64,000 bases of DNA from JASMHC01 sp964453855 (GTDB lineage: Bacteria; Pseudomonadota; Alphaproteobacteria; Rhodobacterales; Rhodobacteraceae), in the NCBI GenBank assembly GCA_964453855.1, contig CAYVRN010000002.1, forward strand, positions 1-64,000. The letters are read 5' to 3'. The translations under genes and the position numbers were made by a program. A model generated the notes under the pieces. It made no database searches and was not told the DNA's origin. It saw only the letters and a program-made list of their open reading frames with translations. The first letter of the stretch is position 1, and every line of letters begins with the position of its first letter. This document shows, piece by piece, positions 37,081 through 45,370 of this stretch.

Positions 37081-37709
37081 CAGGTCGTCAAATAGTCTTT
37101 GAGGGTTTTGCCTGCTTCGTCAACGAACAGGCTGGGTAGGGCGCTAAGATATGAGATGTCGGTCACGACAAGTGCGTCGAAGTCATTCAGTGTTTCATTC
37201 CAGCAAATGCAACGCCAAATCCGCCCGAAGTAATCTAACCGAAGCGGGCGAACGATCTGATTGCTTGAACCTTTGCTCAGACGCAGCCTCTGACGCGTTG
37301 AGATCGCTTGGCGGATTAGGCTTAGATATTGCTGCAGATTGGGGCTGGGCTGTATTGGAGATATCGGAGTTGGACCTTCGACGAGTGCCTGGTCAAGCTT
37401 TTGCAAAAGGCTTTGCGCTGCCGTTTTTTGTTCGGTCTCGCCAGCATCCGAGACCACCGACAAACCAAGCCGGAACACTTCAAGTTCGGCGCCGGTGAGG
37501 CTGAGCGGTGGGAGGGTTATTTCAGATGTTGCCCTATACCCATCACCTGGGGTGCCTTGAAGAGGTACGCCACTATGCTTCAGGCGTGTCATGTCACGAT
37601 ATATCGTACGAACACTGACAGCGAAATGATCAGCTAGGTCCTCGGCACGGTGAATGCGGCCATCTTGCAAAAGCGATGTGATTTGTGAAAGGCGACTAGA
37701 GCGGGTCAT
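37080..37709 (-). CDS. HTH_11/WYL-type (YafY-like) transcriptional regulator
   Basis: A 209-residue DNA-binding protein. An N-terminal winged helix (about 1-60, RLSQITSLLQ then VSVRTIYRDMTRLKHSGV) is followed by a WYL-like ligand-sensing region with VRPLRLDYFGRIWRCICWNE. The ATG at 37709 gives the standard N-terminus of this family; a longer frame from 37790 would run through the palindrome described next. No ribosome site is seen before 37709, so the message may be leaderless. It is divergent from tatA, with a 179-bp gap. Confidence 0.85.
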   Translation of the reverse strand: MTRSSRLSQITSLLQDGRIHRAEDLADHFAVSVRTIYRDMTRLKHSGVPLQGTPGDGYRATSEITLPPLSLTGAELEVFRLGLSVVSDAGETEQKTAAQSLLQKLDQALVEGPTPISPIQPSPNLQQYLSLIRQAISTRQRLRLSKGSSNQIVRPLRLDYFGRIWRCICWNETLNDFDALVVTDISYLSALPSLFVDEAGKTLKDYLTT

Positions 37710-37710
37710 A

Positions 37711-37732
37711 TACTGACAAAAACATGTCAGTA
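37711..37732. promoter_or_regulatory. Perfect palindrome at the start of the WYL regulator (operator candidate)
   Basis: TACTGACA and TGTCAGTA are perfect 8-bp arms around a 6-bp spacer, one base upstream of the regulator's ATG. The position suits self-repression. The TATA next to it may be part of the -10. Confidence 0.6.
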
Positions 37733-37888
37733 GGCAAAACACAATCGGATCTGCAGGTGAAATTGCTTTGGACCAGCAGGAAAATCGCAATGGTTCCGCT
37801 TTTGTCTTCTGTGACGCTTCGCTAGGTCTTATGCAGACAAAGTCAGTGTTCGGTGTTGGAGCCGAATGTTTGAATAAGGAGAGATAAC

Positions 37889-38104
37889 ATGCTCAATAAT
37901 ATCGGCCCTATGGGCTTTCTTCTGATAGCCGTTGTAGTTCTGGTTCTGTTTGGTCGCGGCAAAGTCAGTTCGCTTATGGGTGAAGTAGGAAAAGGCATCA
38001 CCGCTTTCAAAAAAGGCGTGAACGAGGGCACCAAGGAACTGGAAGAGGCCAGCGCAGAAGCGGCTAAGGACGTGACTCCCGAAGACGAAAAAGACAAGGC
38101 GTAA
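37889..38104 (+). CDS. tatA: Sec-independent translocase subunit TatA
   Basis: A 71-residue single-span protein that forms the pore-like assembly of the twin-arginine export pathway. The membrane helix (about 7-22, LLIAVVVLVLFG) leads into the FGRGK hinge and an amphipathic helix, then an acidic tail. AAGGAGAG precedes the ATG. tatB follows after 3 nt, and tatC after that, as an operon. Confidence 0.93.
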   Translation: MLNNIGPMGFLLIAVVVLVLFGRGKVSSLMGEVGKGITAFKKGVNEGTKELEEASAEAAKDVTPEDEKDKA

Positions 38105-38107
38105 CAT

Positions 38108-38596
38108 ATGTTCGGCATGGGTTGGGCCGAGCTGATGATCGTTGGGATCGTGGCGTTAATTGTCGTTGGTCCCAAAGAACTACCCATTCTTTTCCGAAAG
38201 ATGGGACAGTTTGTTGGTAAGGCCAAGGGAATGGCGCGCGAGTTTTCGCGGGCTATGAATGATGCGGCCGATCAGGCTGGCGTTGGCGATATTCAGAAAA
38301 CACTGAATGCGGCGACAAACCCTGTGAACACAGCATTGCAGGGCGTGAAGGACGCGACTACGAGCTTTACTAAGCTTGACCTCGACCCTGAAAGCGAGAC
38401 TGGAAAGCTGGCAGCCGAACGCGCCGAAAATGCGCGAAAGATACAAGCTGCGACTGCCCGCAAAGTCGCTGAACGTAAAGCACGTGAGGCCGAGGAAGCC
38501 TTGAAAAAGGCGGAAGAGATCGAAGCCGAGGCCGAAAAGTTGGCGGCCGAGGCGCTAGCCGCTAAGGCTGAAGAAAAATCCGAGGACCAGGCATGA
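38108..38596 (+). CDS. tatB: Sec-independent translocase subunit TatB
   Basis: A 162-residue protein that works with TatC as the receptor for twin-arginine signal peptides. It starts MFGMGWAELMIVGIVALIVV-GPKELP, with the conserved Glu8 and the GPKELP hinge. An amphipathic helix follows, then a long charged Ala/Glu/Lys coiled tail. The stop overlaps the tatC ATG (ATGA). Confidence 0.93.
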   Translation: MFGMGWAELMIVGIVALIVVGPKELPILFRKMGQFVGKAKGMAREFSRAMNDAADQAGVGDIQKTLNAATNPVNTALQGVKDATTSFTKLDLDPESETGKLAAERAENARKIQAATARKVAERKAREAEEALKKAEEIEAEAEKLAAEALAAKAEEKSEDQA

Positions 38597-39495
38597 GCAC
38601 GACTGAAGATCTTGATGACAGCAGTGCACCGCTGATCGAGCACCTAACCGAGCTTCGAACTCGTCTGATCCGCTCGGTACTTGCCTTTGTGGTCGGTATG
38701 GTTCTCTGCTTTGCCGTTGGCGGCTACATTCTCGATTTCCTGCTTGTCCCGATTGAAAAAACCATGCGTGCGCTGGGCAATCCCGATCCTGTGATGCAGT
38801 ATACAGCACCGCAAGAATACTTTTTCACTTTGGTGCGTATCTCTATGGTCGGCGGACTTGCGTTGTCGTTTCCGGTAATTGCTACGCAGTTGTGGCGCTT
38901 TGTGGCGCCTGGCCTTTATAAGAACGAAAAAAATGCGTTCCTACCGTTTTTGGTTGCCTCTCCAGTATTGTTCCTTTTGGGGGCGGCATTTGCGCATTTC
39001 GTCGTCGTTCCAATGGCGATGGCTTTCTTTCTGGGTTTTGCGGATCTTCCGTCTTTCGTATCGGCCTTCATGGCCTCAAGTGGAGATGTCACGCAAGCGG
39101 TCGAAGATACCGGTATCGACATCGTTTTTAACGGTAAGGTGAATGAAAGCCTTGATATCACGCTGAAAATGATTGTGGCCTTTGGTCTGTGTTTCCAATT
39201 GCCGGTTTTGCTGACCCTTATGGGCAAGGCAGGTTTGGTCAGCGCCGAAGGTCTGGTCAATGTGCGAAAATATGCGATCGTGGGCATACTTGTTCTTGCC
39301 GCTTTGGTTACGCCTCCGGATGTCGTGACACAGGTGATCCTATTTGTAGTGGTCTACGGGTTGTACGAAATTTCGATCTGGCTGGTCAAAATGGTCGAGA
39401 AAAAACGCGACGACCAGTTGCGCGAAGATGGCTATTACGACGACGAAGAGTTTGATGACCCTCTGATGAAGGAATTCGACGAGGATGACGACTGA
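38593..39495 (+). CDS. tatC: Sec-independent translocase subunit TatC
   Basis: A 300-residue protein with six membrane spans that binds twin-arginine signals. LIEHLTELRTRLIRSV, with the conserved Glu, opens the protein, and FGLCFQLPVLL lies in the fourth to fifth span region. It extends at the C-terminus with an acidic hydrophilic tail (DDEEFDDPLMKEFDEDDD). The end overlaps the DUF815 gene by 11 bp. Confidence 0.95.
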   Translation: MSTTEDLDDSSAPLIEHLTELRTRLIRSVLAFVVGMVLCFAVGGYILDFLLVPIEKTMRALGNPDPVMQYTAPQEYFFTLVRISMVGGLALSFPVIATQLWRFVAPGLYKNEKNAFLPFLVASPVLFLLGAAFAHFVVVPMAMAFFLGFADLPSFVSAFMASSGDVTQAVEDTGIDIVFNGKVNESLDITLKMIVAFGLCFQLPVLLTLMGKAGLVSAEGLVNVRKYAIVGILVLAALVTPPDVVTQVILFVVVYGLYEISIWLVKMVEKKRDDQLREDGYYDDEEFDDPLMKEFDEDDD

Positions 39496-40327
39496 TCCCA
39501 TGATCCGCATCGCCGAGGCGTTGGAGCGAATGGCTCCAGCGCCTTTGGCGTCTCCTGATTTCGACGCAGCGGACGCCTTCGTCTGGCATGTCAGCCCAGA
39601 TAGGCTGGAACCTGTCACAAAGGTCAGCCGCATAGATATTGATCTGCTGATCGGCGTCGACCGGTCGCGCAATACGTTGCTGGAAAACACTCTTCAATTC
39701 GCGCGAGGTTTGCCCGCAAACAACGCGCTTTTGTGGGGTGCACGGGGGATGGGAAAATCATCTCTGGTCAAATCCATTCATGCCGAGGTCAATCGACAGG
39801 GTATCCCTCTGAAGATCGTCGAAATGCAAAGAGAAGATCTTCCAAGTGTTTCGCGCCTTTTGAACCATCTGCGAGAGTCGGATTATCGCTTTTTGCTGTT
39901 CTGCGATGACCTGAGCTTTAGCCACGACGACCAGCATTACAAGTCGCTGAAAGCAGTCCTGGACGGCGGGATCGAAGGTCGGCCCGATAATGTGGTTTTC
40001 TATGCAACATCGAACCGACGCCATTTGATGCCTCGCGATATGATCGAGAACGAACGATCGTCCTCGATTAACCCGTCCGAAGCGGTTGAGGAAAAGGTAT
40101 CCCTGTCGGATCGTTTCGGCCTGTGGCTGGGCTTTCATCCGTGTACACAGGATGATTATCTTGCGATGATCAGCGGTTATTGTGATCATTATGGCGTGCA
40201 GATTGACGATGAGACATTGCGTGCTGAAGCCATTGAATGGCAAGCCACGCGAGGATCACGCTCGGGTCGCGTTGCATGGCAATACTTTATTGATCTCGCA
40301 GGCCGCAAAGGCGTACAAATCAACTAA
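39485..40327 (+). CDS. DUF815 AAA-type ATPase
   Basis: A 280-residue cytoplasmic ATPase with Walker A GARGMGKSS (about residues 84-92) and Walker B FLLFCDDLSF (about 135-145). Downstream are FYATSNRRHLMPRDM (sensor 1) and SLSDRFGLWLGF. These are typical of DUF815, whose cellular role is unknown. The ATG overlaps the tatC 3' end by 11 bp, so it is co-translated with the Tat operon. An inner ATG at residue 6 is an alternative start. Confidence 0.88.
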   Translation: MTTDPMIRIAEALERMAPAPLASPDFDAADAFVWHVSPDRLEPVTKVSRIDIDLLIGVDRSRNTLLENTLQFARGLPANNALLWGARGMGKSSLVKSIHAEVNRQGIPLKIVEMQREDLPSVSRLLNHLRESDYRFLLFCDDLSFSHDDQHYKSLKAVLDGGIEGRPDNVVFYATSNRRHLMPRDMIENERSSSINPSEAVEEKVSLSDRFGLWLGFHPCTQDDYLAMISGYCDHYGVQIDDETLRAEAIEWQATRGSRSGRVAWQYFIDLAGRKGVQIN

Positions 40328-40396
40328 ACAATTTTATCTTTTCTAAGCACTCAGGGTAAGTTGCCATAGTCGAGTGAGGCGGCGCCCATTCGGGTA

Positions 40397-41638
40397 CTAC
40401 TTCAAATAATCCATCGGATCGACCGAGTCTGACCCCAAGCGAACTTCAAAGTGCACGAAAGACGGGCTTCCGGCTCGGACTTTGCCAATAACCTGACCTC
40501 GGGAAACGCGGTCGCCTTTGACAACGGACGGGTTATCCACGTGCGTATACACAGTTAGCAGATTGCCCGAGTGTTTGATTACTATGATGTCAACACCGTT
40601 GGTGTCCTGAACGATGGCACCGACAGTTCCGGCCTCAGCCGCGCGGACATCTGAACCGGCTGTGGCTGCAATATCCACGCCTTCGTTCACACCTTTTTCA
40701 TATGGCTTAAGGATTTCACCTTGGACCGGATAGCCCAAGCGGCTGCCGCTGGATTGGGCTACGCTCTTAGTCTGTGGCGTGTTGTCCGTAGCCTGGGCGG
40801 TTGTTGAGGTCTTCTGTTGAGGTGTTTCCTCTGCAACCTTCGTTGTCGACGCGGATTCGGTCTGTGCTGCTGTTTCTGTTACCACGGAAGCTGTTACACG
40901 AGTTTCAGCAGCTGTAGCGGGTGGGGTGTAGACGTCAGTCCTATCTGTTTCACCCGCTCGAGGAATGACGGGAACCAGTAGATATTGTCCTTCGCGGATG
41001 GTGAAATCGGCGTCCAGCCCGTTCCAATCGGCAAGCGAGCGGATAGAGACATTATACAGGCGCGCGATTGTAAAGGCTGTCTCGCCGCGTTCTACACGGT
41101 GCCGAATGGGTTCCAAGCCAGTTTGCGGAAGAACCTGCATGGAAGTGCTTTGTCCCAAAGTGGCAGCGTTAGCGTCCGCTGGCATTTCGTTTCGGTCCAG
41201 CGCAGCGCCCGCCAGTTCTGTAATGTCGATATCTGAAATCGGGCGGATCGGGCCACTACTAATAGCACCTGTTGAGGGTGAGGGCTCTGATACCCGAGAG
41301 GGCAAAACAAGCACTTCGCCCGCACGCAAAACGTCGTCTGACTTCAAACCGTTGTAGCTGGCCAATGCAGCAGCGCCGATACCTACTCGTCCGGCCACGT
41401 CGGCAACGGTGTCGCCGCGCATGGACACAGCCACCTGATAACTAGGATAGGAAATCACACCGCGGTTGTCAGGTTCAGGACGCGGTGCGGCAGCTGCTTT
41501 GATCGCGTCTGATGTATCGATGCCTCCCATGCCACCGCGCAGGTCGACGTCCATCGGGCCATCTGCACACGCCGCGATGAGAGCTAGCGCCGAAACGCCA
41601 ACCACAAGTCTAAGTCCTGATTTATAATGCCGGATCAT
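40397..41638 (-). CDS. nlpD: LysM/LytM lipoprotein, NlpD-like amidase activator
   Basis: A 413-residue lipoprotein: signal LVVGVSALALIAAC with the lipobox Cys, two LysM domains (about 60-115 and 180-230) that bind peptidoglycan, a Thr/Ala/Gln-rich linker, and a C-terminal M23 (LytM) domain. The zinc site is broken: GVNEGVDIA has Asn where the zinc His should be, and SFVHFEVR lacks the first His of H-x-H. Such proteins activate amidases instead of cutting. The gene follows surE and pcm, as in the classical surE-pcm-nlpD order. The ATG at 41638 has AGGAACAGGA upstream. Confidence 0.88.
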   Translation of the reverse strand: MIRHYKSGLRLVVGVSALALIAACADGPMDVDLRGGMGGIDTSDAIKAAAAPRPEPDNRGVISYPSYQVAVSMRGDTVADVAGRVGIGAAALASYNGLKSDDVLRAGEVLVLPSRVSEPSPSTGAISSGPIRPISDIDITELAGAALDRNEMPADANAATLGQSTSMQVLPQTGLEPIRHRVERGETAFTIARLYNVSIRSLADWNGLDADFTIREGQYLLVPVIPRAGETDRTDVYTPPATAAETRVTASVVTETAAQTESASTTKVAEETPQQKTSTTAQATDNTPQTKSVAQSSGSRLGYPVQGEILKPYEKGVNEGVDIAATAGSDVRAAEAGTVGAIVQDTNGVDIIVIKHSGNLLTVYTHVDNPSVVKGDRVSRGQVIGKVRAGSPSFVHFEVRLGSDSVDPMDYLK

Positions 41639-41692
41639 GATCCTGTTCCTTGCCCTCAGACCCGGCCGCATGGCCAGTCCGGTTTAACCTAC

Positions 41693-42334
41693 CTACTCGC
41701 GTCCGATACCTTCGACCAAAGGGACAAAGCGCACATCACGCAATTCTTCGTATTCGTACCCGTCTTCGCTGCGTGTGACCTTTATGAGGCTCTGGACCGC
41801 ATTCGACTGCCCGACGGGCACCACCATGATACCGCCTATTTTCAATTGCGCCAAGAGCGGGCCTGGGGGGTCTTCGGCAGCGGCTGTCACAAGGATGCGA
41901 TCAAAAGGGGCCTGATCAGGTAGACCAAAGCTGCCATCGCCCAGAACCGTTGTGATATTACCCAGATCAAGTTGTTCGAAAATCGCTTTGGCTTCACTCA
42001 CCAGTCGCGAAAAGCGTTCGACCGTATAGACGCGGCGGGCGAGCTGTGAGAGGACCGCTGCCTGATATCCCGAGCCGGTGCCGACCTCGAGAACTTTGTC
42101 GCGGGGCTGCACCTTCAACGCTTGCGTCATAAGGCCCACTACCGACGGCTGGCTGATGGTTTGTCCGCAGTTGATCGGCAGTGGCACGTCGTCAAATGCA
42201 CGCTCGTTTTGATAATGTACGAACGTGGATCGGTTGATGCGCTCCATTGCCTGAAGCACGCGCTTGTCGGTTACACCCTGGGCACGCAGGGCGTAAAGAA
42301 ATTGCATCGTGATTTCGGGCGAAAGGGTGGTCAT
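41693..42334 (-). CDS. pcm: Protein-L-isoaspartate O-methyltransferase
   Basis: It methylates isoaspartyl residues in aged proteins so that they can be repaired. The 213 residues have the SAM-binding VLEVGTGSGYQAAVLSQLA, the conserved DDVPLPINCGQTISQPSVVG before it, and a late RDVRFVPLVEG. The ATG overlaps the surE stop by 4 bp. A longer frame into surE is not used. Confidence 0.95.
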   Translation of the reverse strand: MTTLSPEITMQFLYALRAQGVTDKRVLQAMERINRSTFVHYQNERAFDDVPLPINCGQTISQPSVVGLMTQALKVQPRDKVLEVGTGSGYQAAVLSQLARRVYTVERFSRLVSEAKAIFEQLDLGNITTVLGDGSFGLPDQAPFDRILVTAAAEDPPGPLLAQLKIGGIMVVPVGQSNAVQSLIKVTRSEDGYEYEELRDVRFVPLVEGIGRE

Positions 42335-43116
42335 GCGAACTGACCTTTCAAAGCCTCTAAGACTGCATGGTCGGTCAGGTCTGCACGCATGGGGGTCACC
42401 GATATATAGCCCTCGAGATTGGCGCTGGCATCGGTGTCGGGTTCCACGGGTGCACGCTGGTCTCCGCCTTTGATCCAAAGGAAACGGCGGCCAGAGGGGG
42501 ATTGATGCGGCTCAACCCCGAATTTGGTACCTTTGCGAATACCTTGCTTAACGATACGTGTTCCCAGAACCTCTGCTGCGGGTACTGGCGGGAAGTTGAC
42601 ATTGTAAAAAAGCTGATAGTCGCCCACGAAGTCGAAGCCGCCATTTAGCAGCGCACGGATGGTTGCGGCGCCGTGAACGCGCGATGCTTCAAACGGGTCT
42701 TCGGCGTTGTAATTAGCGGGTCCCAAGTATTGCGACATTGCAATAGCAGGGATGCCTTGCAATGCTGCCTCCATCGCGCCGCCGAGAGTTCCCGAGTAAA
42801 GCGCGTTTTCCGCCGAGTTGTTTCCGCGGTTTACGCCGGACAAAACCAGATCAGGGGGACAATCTTTCATGACGTCACCAACGCCTGCCAAAACGCAATC
42901 TGCGGGGCTGCCTTCGGCCGCGAAACGACGTTCACCCATTTTGGCGACCATCATCGGATGAGTATATGAAATGCAGTGCCCGACACCGGATTGTTCGAAA
43001 GCGGGGGCAACAGTCCAAACTTCTCCATTTGGACCGGCGATGTCATTGGCAATTTCCTGAAGAACCGACAGCCCCGGCGCATTGATGCCGTCATCATTGG
43101 TAATCAGAATTCGCAT
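42331..43116 (-). CDS. surE: 5'-nucleotidase SurE
   Basis: A 261-residue metal-dependent nucleotidase that removes phosphate from nucleoside 5'- or 3'-monophosphates. MRILITNDDGINAPGL holds the two metal Asp residues, SGVGHCISY supplies the Ser, and LSGVNRGNNSAENALYSGT gives the Asn ligand. The gene heads the surE-pcm-nlpD unit, a stress and stationary-phase arrangement known from other proteobacteria. Confidence 0.95.
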   Translation of the reverse strand: MRILITNDDGINAPGLSVLQEIANDIAGPNGEVWTVAPAFEQSGVGHCISYTHPMMVAKMGERRFAAEGSPADCVLAGVGDVMKDCPPDLVLSGVNRGNNSAENALYSGTLGGAMEAALQGIPAIAMSQYLGPANYNAEDPFEASRVHGAATIRALLNGGFDFVGDYQLFYNVNFPPVPAAEVLGTRIVKQGIRKGTKFGVEPHQSPSGRRFLWIKGGDQRAPVEPDTDASANLEGYISVTPMRADLTDHAVLEALKGQFA

Positions 43117-43251
43117 GTCTTGCCCCTTTGTTTGACGCAGATGGTATTAGGGCACGAGGAATCGTGCGGCAACCCCACGACTGCCGTGCTTGCGATGTTC
43201 CGGCGATGCGATTCTTAAATGCAACGGTTTGGTTTTGGTGAATTGCCGAAT

Positions 43252-43911
43252 TTAGACCAAGTTGATGCTTGCAAGTAGACGCTTTGCTTCAGACGCAGGA
43301 TCTGCAAGCGGTGCCCGATCTTCGCCGGGAAAGAAGCGTGCGCGCGTCGCTGTAGGCATCGGGCTGGGGGACAGGATATGAACTTTGGGTCCGGTTGATG
43401 CCGTTTCGTTCGCCCAACTTTGTGCCATCGCAATTTGTGCGGCTTTGCTTGCACCATAGGAAGAAAAGAATTTCTCCCCGCCATGTGGGTCGTCGAAGAA
43501 CAGTGCCTGACCAGTCTCACCCAAAAGTGGTGCAATGAAGGGGATCAGGCGGCCAGTTGCTTTGGCGTTTATCTCTATGGATTTGTCCCAGTCTTTCCAG
43601 CCAAGATGCGCAGCCGGGGTCAACGGGGCCGCGTGAATGGCCGCATGGGCCCAAACGGCAATTCCACCCCAACGGTCGAAGATCGATCGGCATAGCTGTG
43701 CCATGGCCTCTTCAACAAGGATATCCATAGGCGCAAGTGTGGCGTCCCCTCCGGCTTGTCGGATGCGGTCATCAAGTTCTTCCAGGGCACCTGTGGTGCG
43801 GCCAACGGCAACAATGTGATGCGATTTCGCAAGCTCAAGCGCCAATGCAGCGCCCAGCCCTCGGGAAGCCCCAGTGATCAGAGCGACGGGTTTTTGTGTA
43901 TCCTGTGTCAT
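43252..43911 (-). CDS. Short-chain dehydrogenase/reductase
   Basis: A 219-residue Rossmann-fold NAD(P) oxidoreductase with the cofactor motif ITGASRGLGAALALELA and the active-site YGASK. The Ser normally about 13 residues before the Tyr seems replaced: the segment reads LFFDDPHGGEKFFSSYGASK. Substrate unknown. The ATG at 43911 has GGAAA 8 nt upstream; an in-frame ATG at 43926 has no ribosome site. It is divergent from bioY. Confidence 0.86.
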   Translation of the reverse strand: MTQDTQKPVALITGASRGLGAALALELAKSHHIVAVGRTTGALEELDDRIRQAGGDATLAPMDILVEEAMAQLCRSIFDRWGGIAVWAHAAIHAAPLTPAAHLGWKDWDKSIEINAKATGRLIPFIAPLLGETGQALFFDDPHGGEKFFSSYGASKAAQIAMAQSWANETASTGPKVHILSPSPMPTATRARFFPGEDRAPLADPASEAKRLLASINLV

Positions 43912-43956
43912 AAGCGCAATTTCCATTGGTCGCGGCGTAAATCAAGGGCTTTCTCT

Positions 43957-43987
43957 TGACTTTTTCGCAGTTGCAGCGAAAAAGTCA
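43957..43987. promoter_or_regulatory. Perfect 12-bp inverted repeat between the SDR gene and bioY
   Basis: TGACTTTTTCGC and GCGAAAAAGTCA face each other across a 7-nt centre, 33 bp before the bioY ATG. No T-run follows on either strand, so an operator is more likely than a terminator. It does not resemble the BioR-type TTATCTATAA box. Confidence 0.55.
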
Positions 43988-44019
43988 GGAAAGCTTTACA
44001 CAAGGGAAGGGAAAACCCA

Positions 44020-44610
44020 ATGGCTCGCCAGAATACACTTATTAACACTGACAGCCTTTTGAACAAAGCAGCACTCGTTCTGGGTGGATCGTTGTTCATT
44101 GCTGTTGCGGCTCAGGTTAACGTGCCGATGTATCCGGTTCCGATGACGCTGCAAACATTGGCAATCATGCTGGTAGGTTTGACCTTCGGTTCGCGCTTGG
44201 GAGCGTTGACTGTTGTCGCTTACCTAGTCGAGGGCGCTATCGGCTTGCCGGTTTTTGCGAACGCTATGAATGGCGCAGCATTCTTTGGTCCGACTGCTGG
44301 ATTCCTTGTTGGTTTCGTAGGTCTTGCGTGGCTGGTTGGATTTGCGGCTGAGAAAGGTCTGGCTAAAGGGGTTCTAGGCACAGCGGTTGCTGGTATCGCT
44401 GCGTCGGCTCTACTCTACATTCCGGGCATTGCTTGGCCGATGTCACTGGCCAACCTTTCGGGTATCGAAGCTGGTTGGATTGGTCGCGAGTTTGGCGCCT
44501 ACTATTGGACCTACTTCATGGCACCGTTCCTGATCGGCGACGCAGTGAAAGCAATTCTGGCGGCTCTGATCATTTCGGGCGGCTGGAAGGCGTTGTCGCG
44601 CAAAGGTTAA
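44020..44610 (+). CDS. bioY: Biotin transporter BioY
   Basis: A 196-residue membrane protein with about six spans, the substrate-binding S-component of biotin uptake. The signatures VPMYPVPMTLQTLAIMLVGL, LGALTVVAYLVEGAIGLPVF and GPTAGFLVGF are characteristic. No bioM or bioN energy-coupling genes are adjacent; BioY can work alone or with distant partners. GGGAAGGG precedes the ATG. A terminator follows. Confidence 0.94.
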   Translation: MARQNTLINTDSLLNKAALVLGGSLFIAVAAQVNVPMYPVPMTLQTLAIMLVGLTFGSRLGALTVVAYLVEGAIGLPVFANAMNGAAFFGPTAGFLVGFVGLAWLVGFAAEKGLAKGVLGTAVAGIAASALLYIPGIAWPMSLANLSGIEAGWIGREFGAYYWTYFMAPFLIGDAVKAILAALIISGGWKALSRKG

Positions 44611-44630
44611 TCCTCAGCGATCATTGATCT

Positions 44631-44660
44631 AAAGGCCGCTCTGTTTGGGGCGGCCTTTTT
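44631..44660 (+). terminator. Rho-independent terminator after bioY
   Basis: AAAGGCCGC pairs with GCGGCCTTT around a loop of about 10 nt, followed by further T residues. It also lies just beyond the convergent DUF1638 gene. Confidence 0.85.
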
Positions 44661-44663
44661 GAT

Positions 44664-45302
44664 TCAGATGCGTGCTAGCTCGGCTTGCAGATCGCCGTAT
44701 CCTGTATGGCGATGTTCAAATGCCAGACCCATTCGTTCAGCATGACTGCGAGCAAGTTCTAATAGGTGAGGGTCGATGGTCTGAGACTGGTAGACCAGCT
44801 TTTCATAGTGCCCGAAATACATCTCGCGCAGCTGGGGGTGGCGGTCGAGACCTAGCGGTTTCCATACAAAGGACTCAAACTGGCGGGTCAGAAAATCAGT
44901 CAGGTAAAAAGCTGTAACCTCGCCAATTTCTTCAAATCGCGCATTGCCTTCAAAAAAGGAATAACAGTGCGGCCCCTCCAGCATCTCTACCCCCATTTCT
45001 TCGCAGGCCTTTTGCAGCAATCCTCCGGTCCCGCAGTCGGCATAGACAACAAAGATGTCATCATATTTTTCCCGCCACTTTATGACTGAGGCACGTACGG
45101 AATCGGTAATTTTATCGGGAGAGTTATGAAGAATCGCGGGTAGACAGGTCAGGTCCAGATGATCCCAGCCGTTCGCATCGCGTAGGGCGATGATCTCGCG
45201 GGCAAGTGCGCCGCAGGCGATCAACAATACCTTGCCGCGACCGTTGGGCTTTAGGCCTTGACTTGTCAGAGTGGAATCGTCGGGAAGGAAAGAGTTGGGC
45301 AT
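44664..45302 (-). CDS. DUF1638 protein, companion of the corrinoid methyltransferase module
   Basis: A 212-residue soluble protein of DUF1638. Conserved-looking cysteines occur in LIACGALAREI, VVYADCGTGGLL and EGPHCYSFFEG, which may form a metal or cofactor site. The family's activity is not established. It lies 68 bp downstream of the corrinoid protein gene on the same strand, near the homocysteine methyltransferase gene. By position it is likely to serve corrinoid-dependent methyl transfer. Confidence 0.85.
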   Translation of the reverse strand: MPNSFLPDDSTLTSQGLKPNGRGKVLLIACGALAREIIALRDANGWDHLDLTCLPAILHNSPDKITDSVRASVIKWREKYDDIFVVYADCGTGGLLQKACEEMGVEMLEGPHCYSFFEGNARFEEIGEVTAFYLTDFLTRQFESFVWKPLGLDRHPQLREMYFGHYEKLVYQSQTIDPHLLELARSHAERMGLAFEHRHTGYGDLQAELARI

Positions 45303-45370
45303 GGAGCACCTTACGAAAAGGGCCGCTGGTCGATGCGACCGCGGCCCTGAAAGCGTCTATAGTCGCCGGA

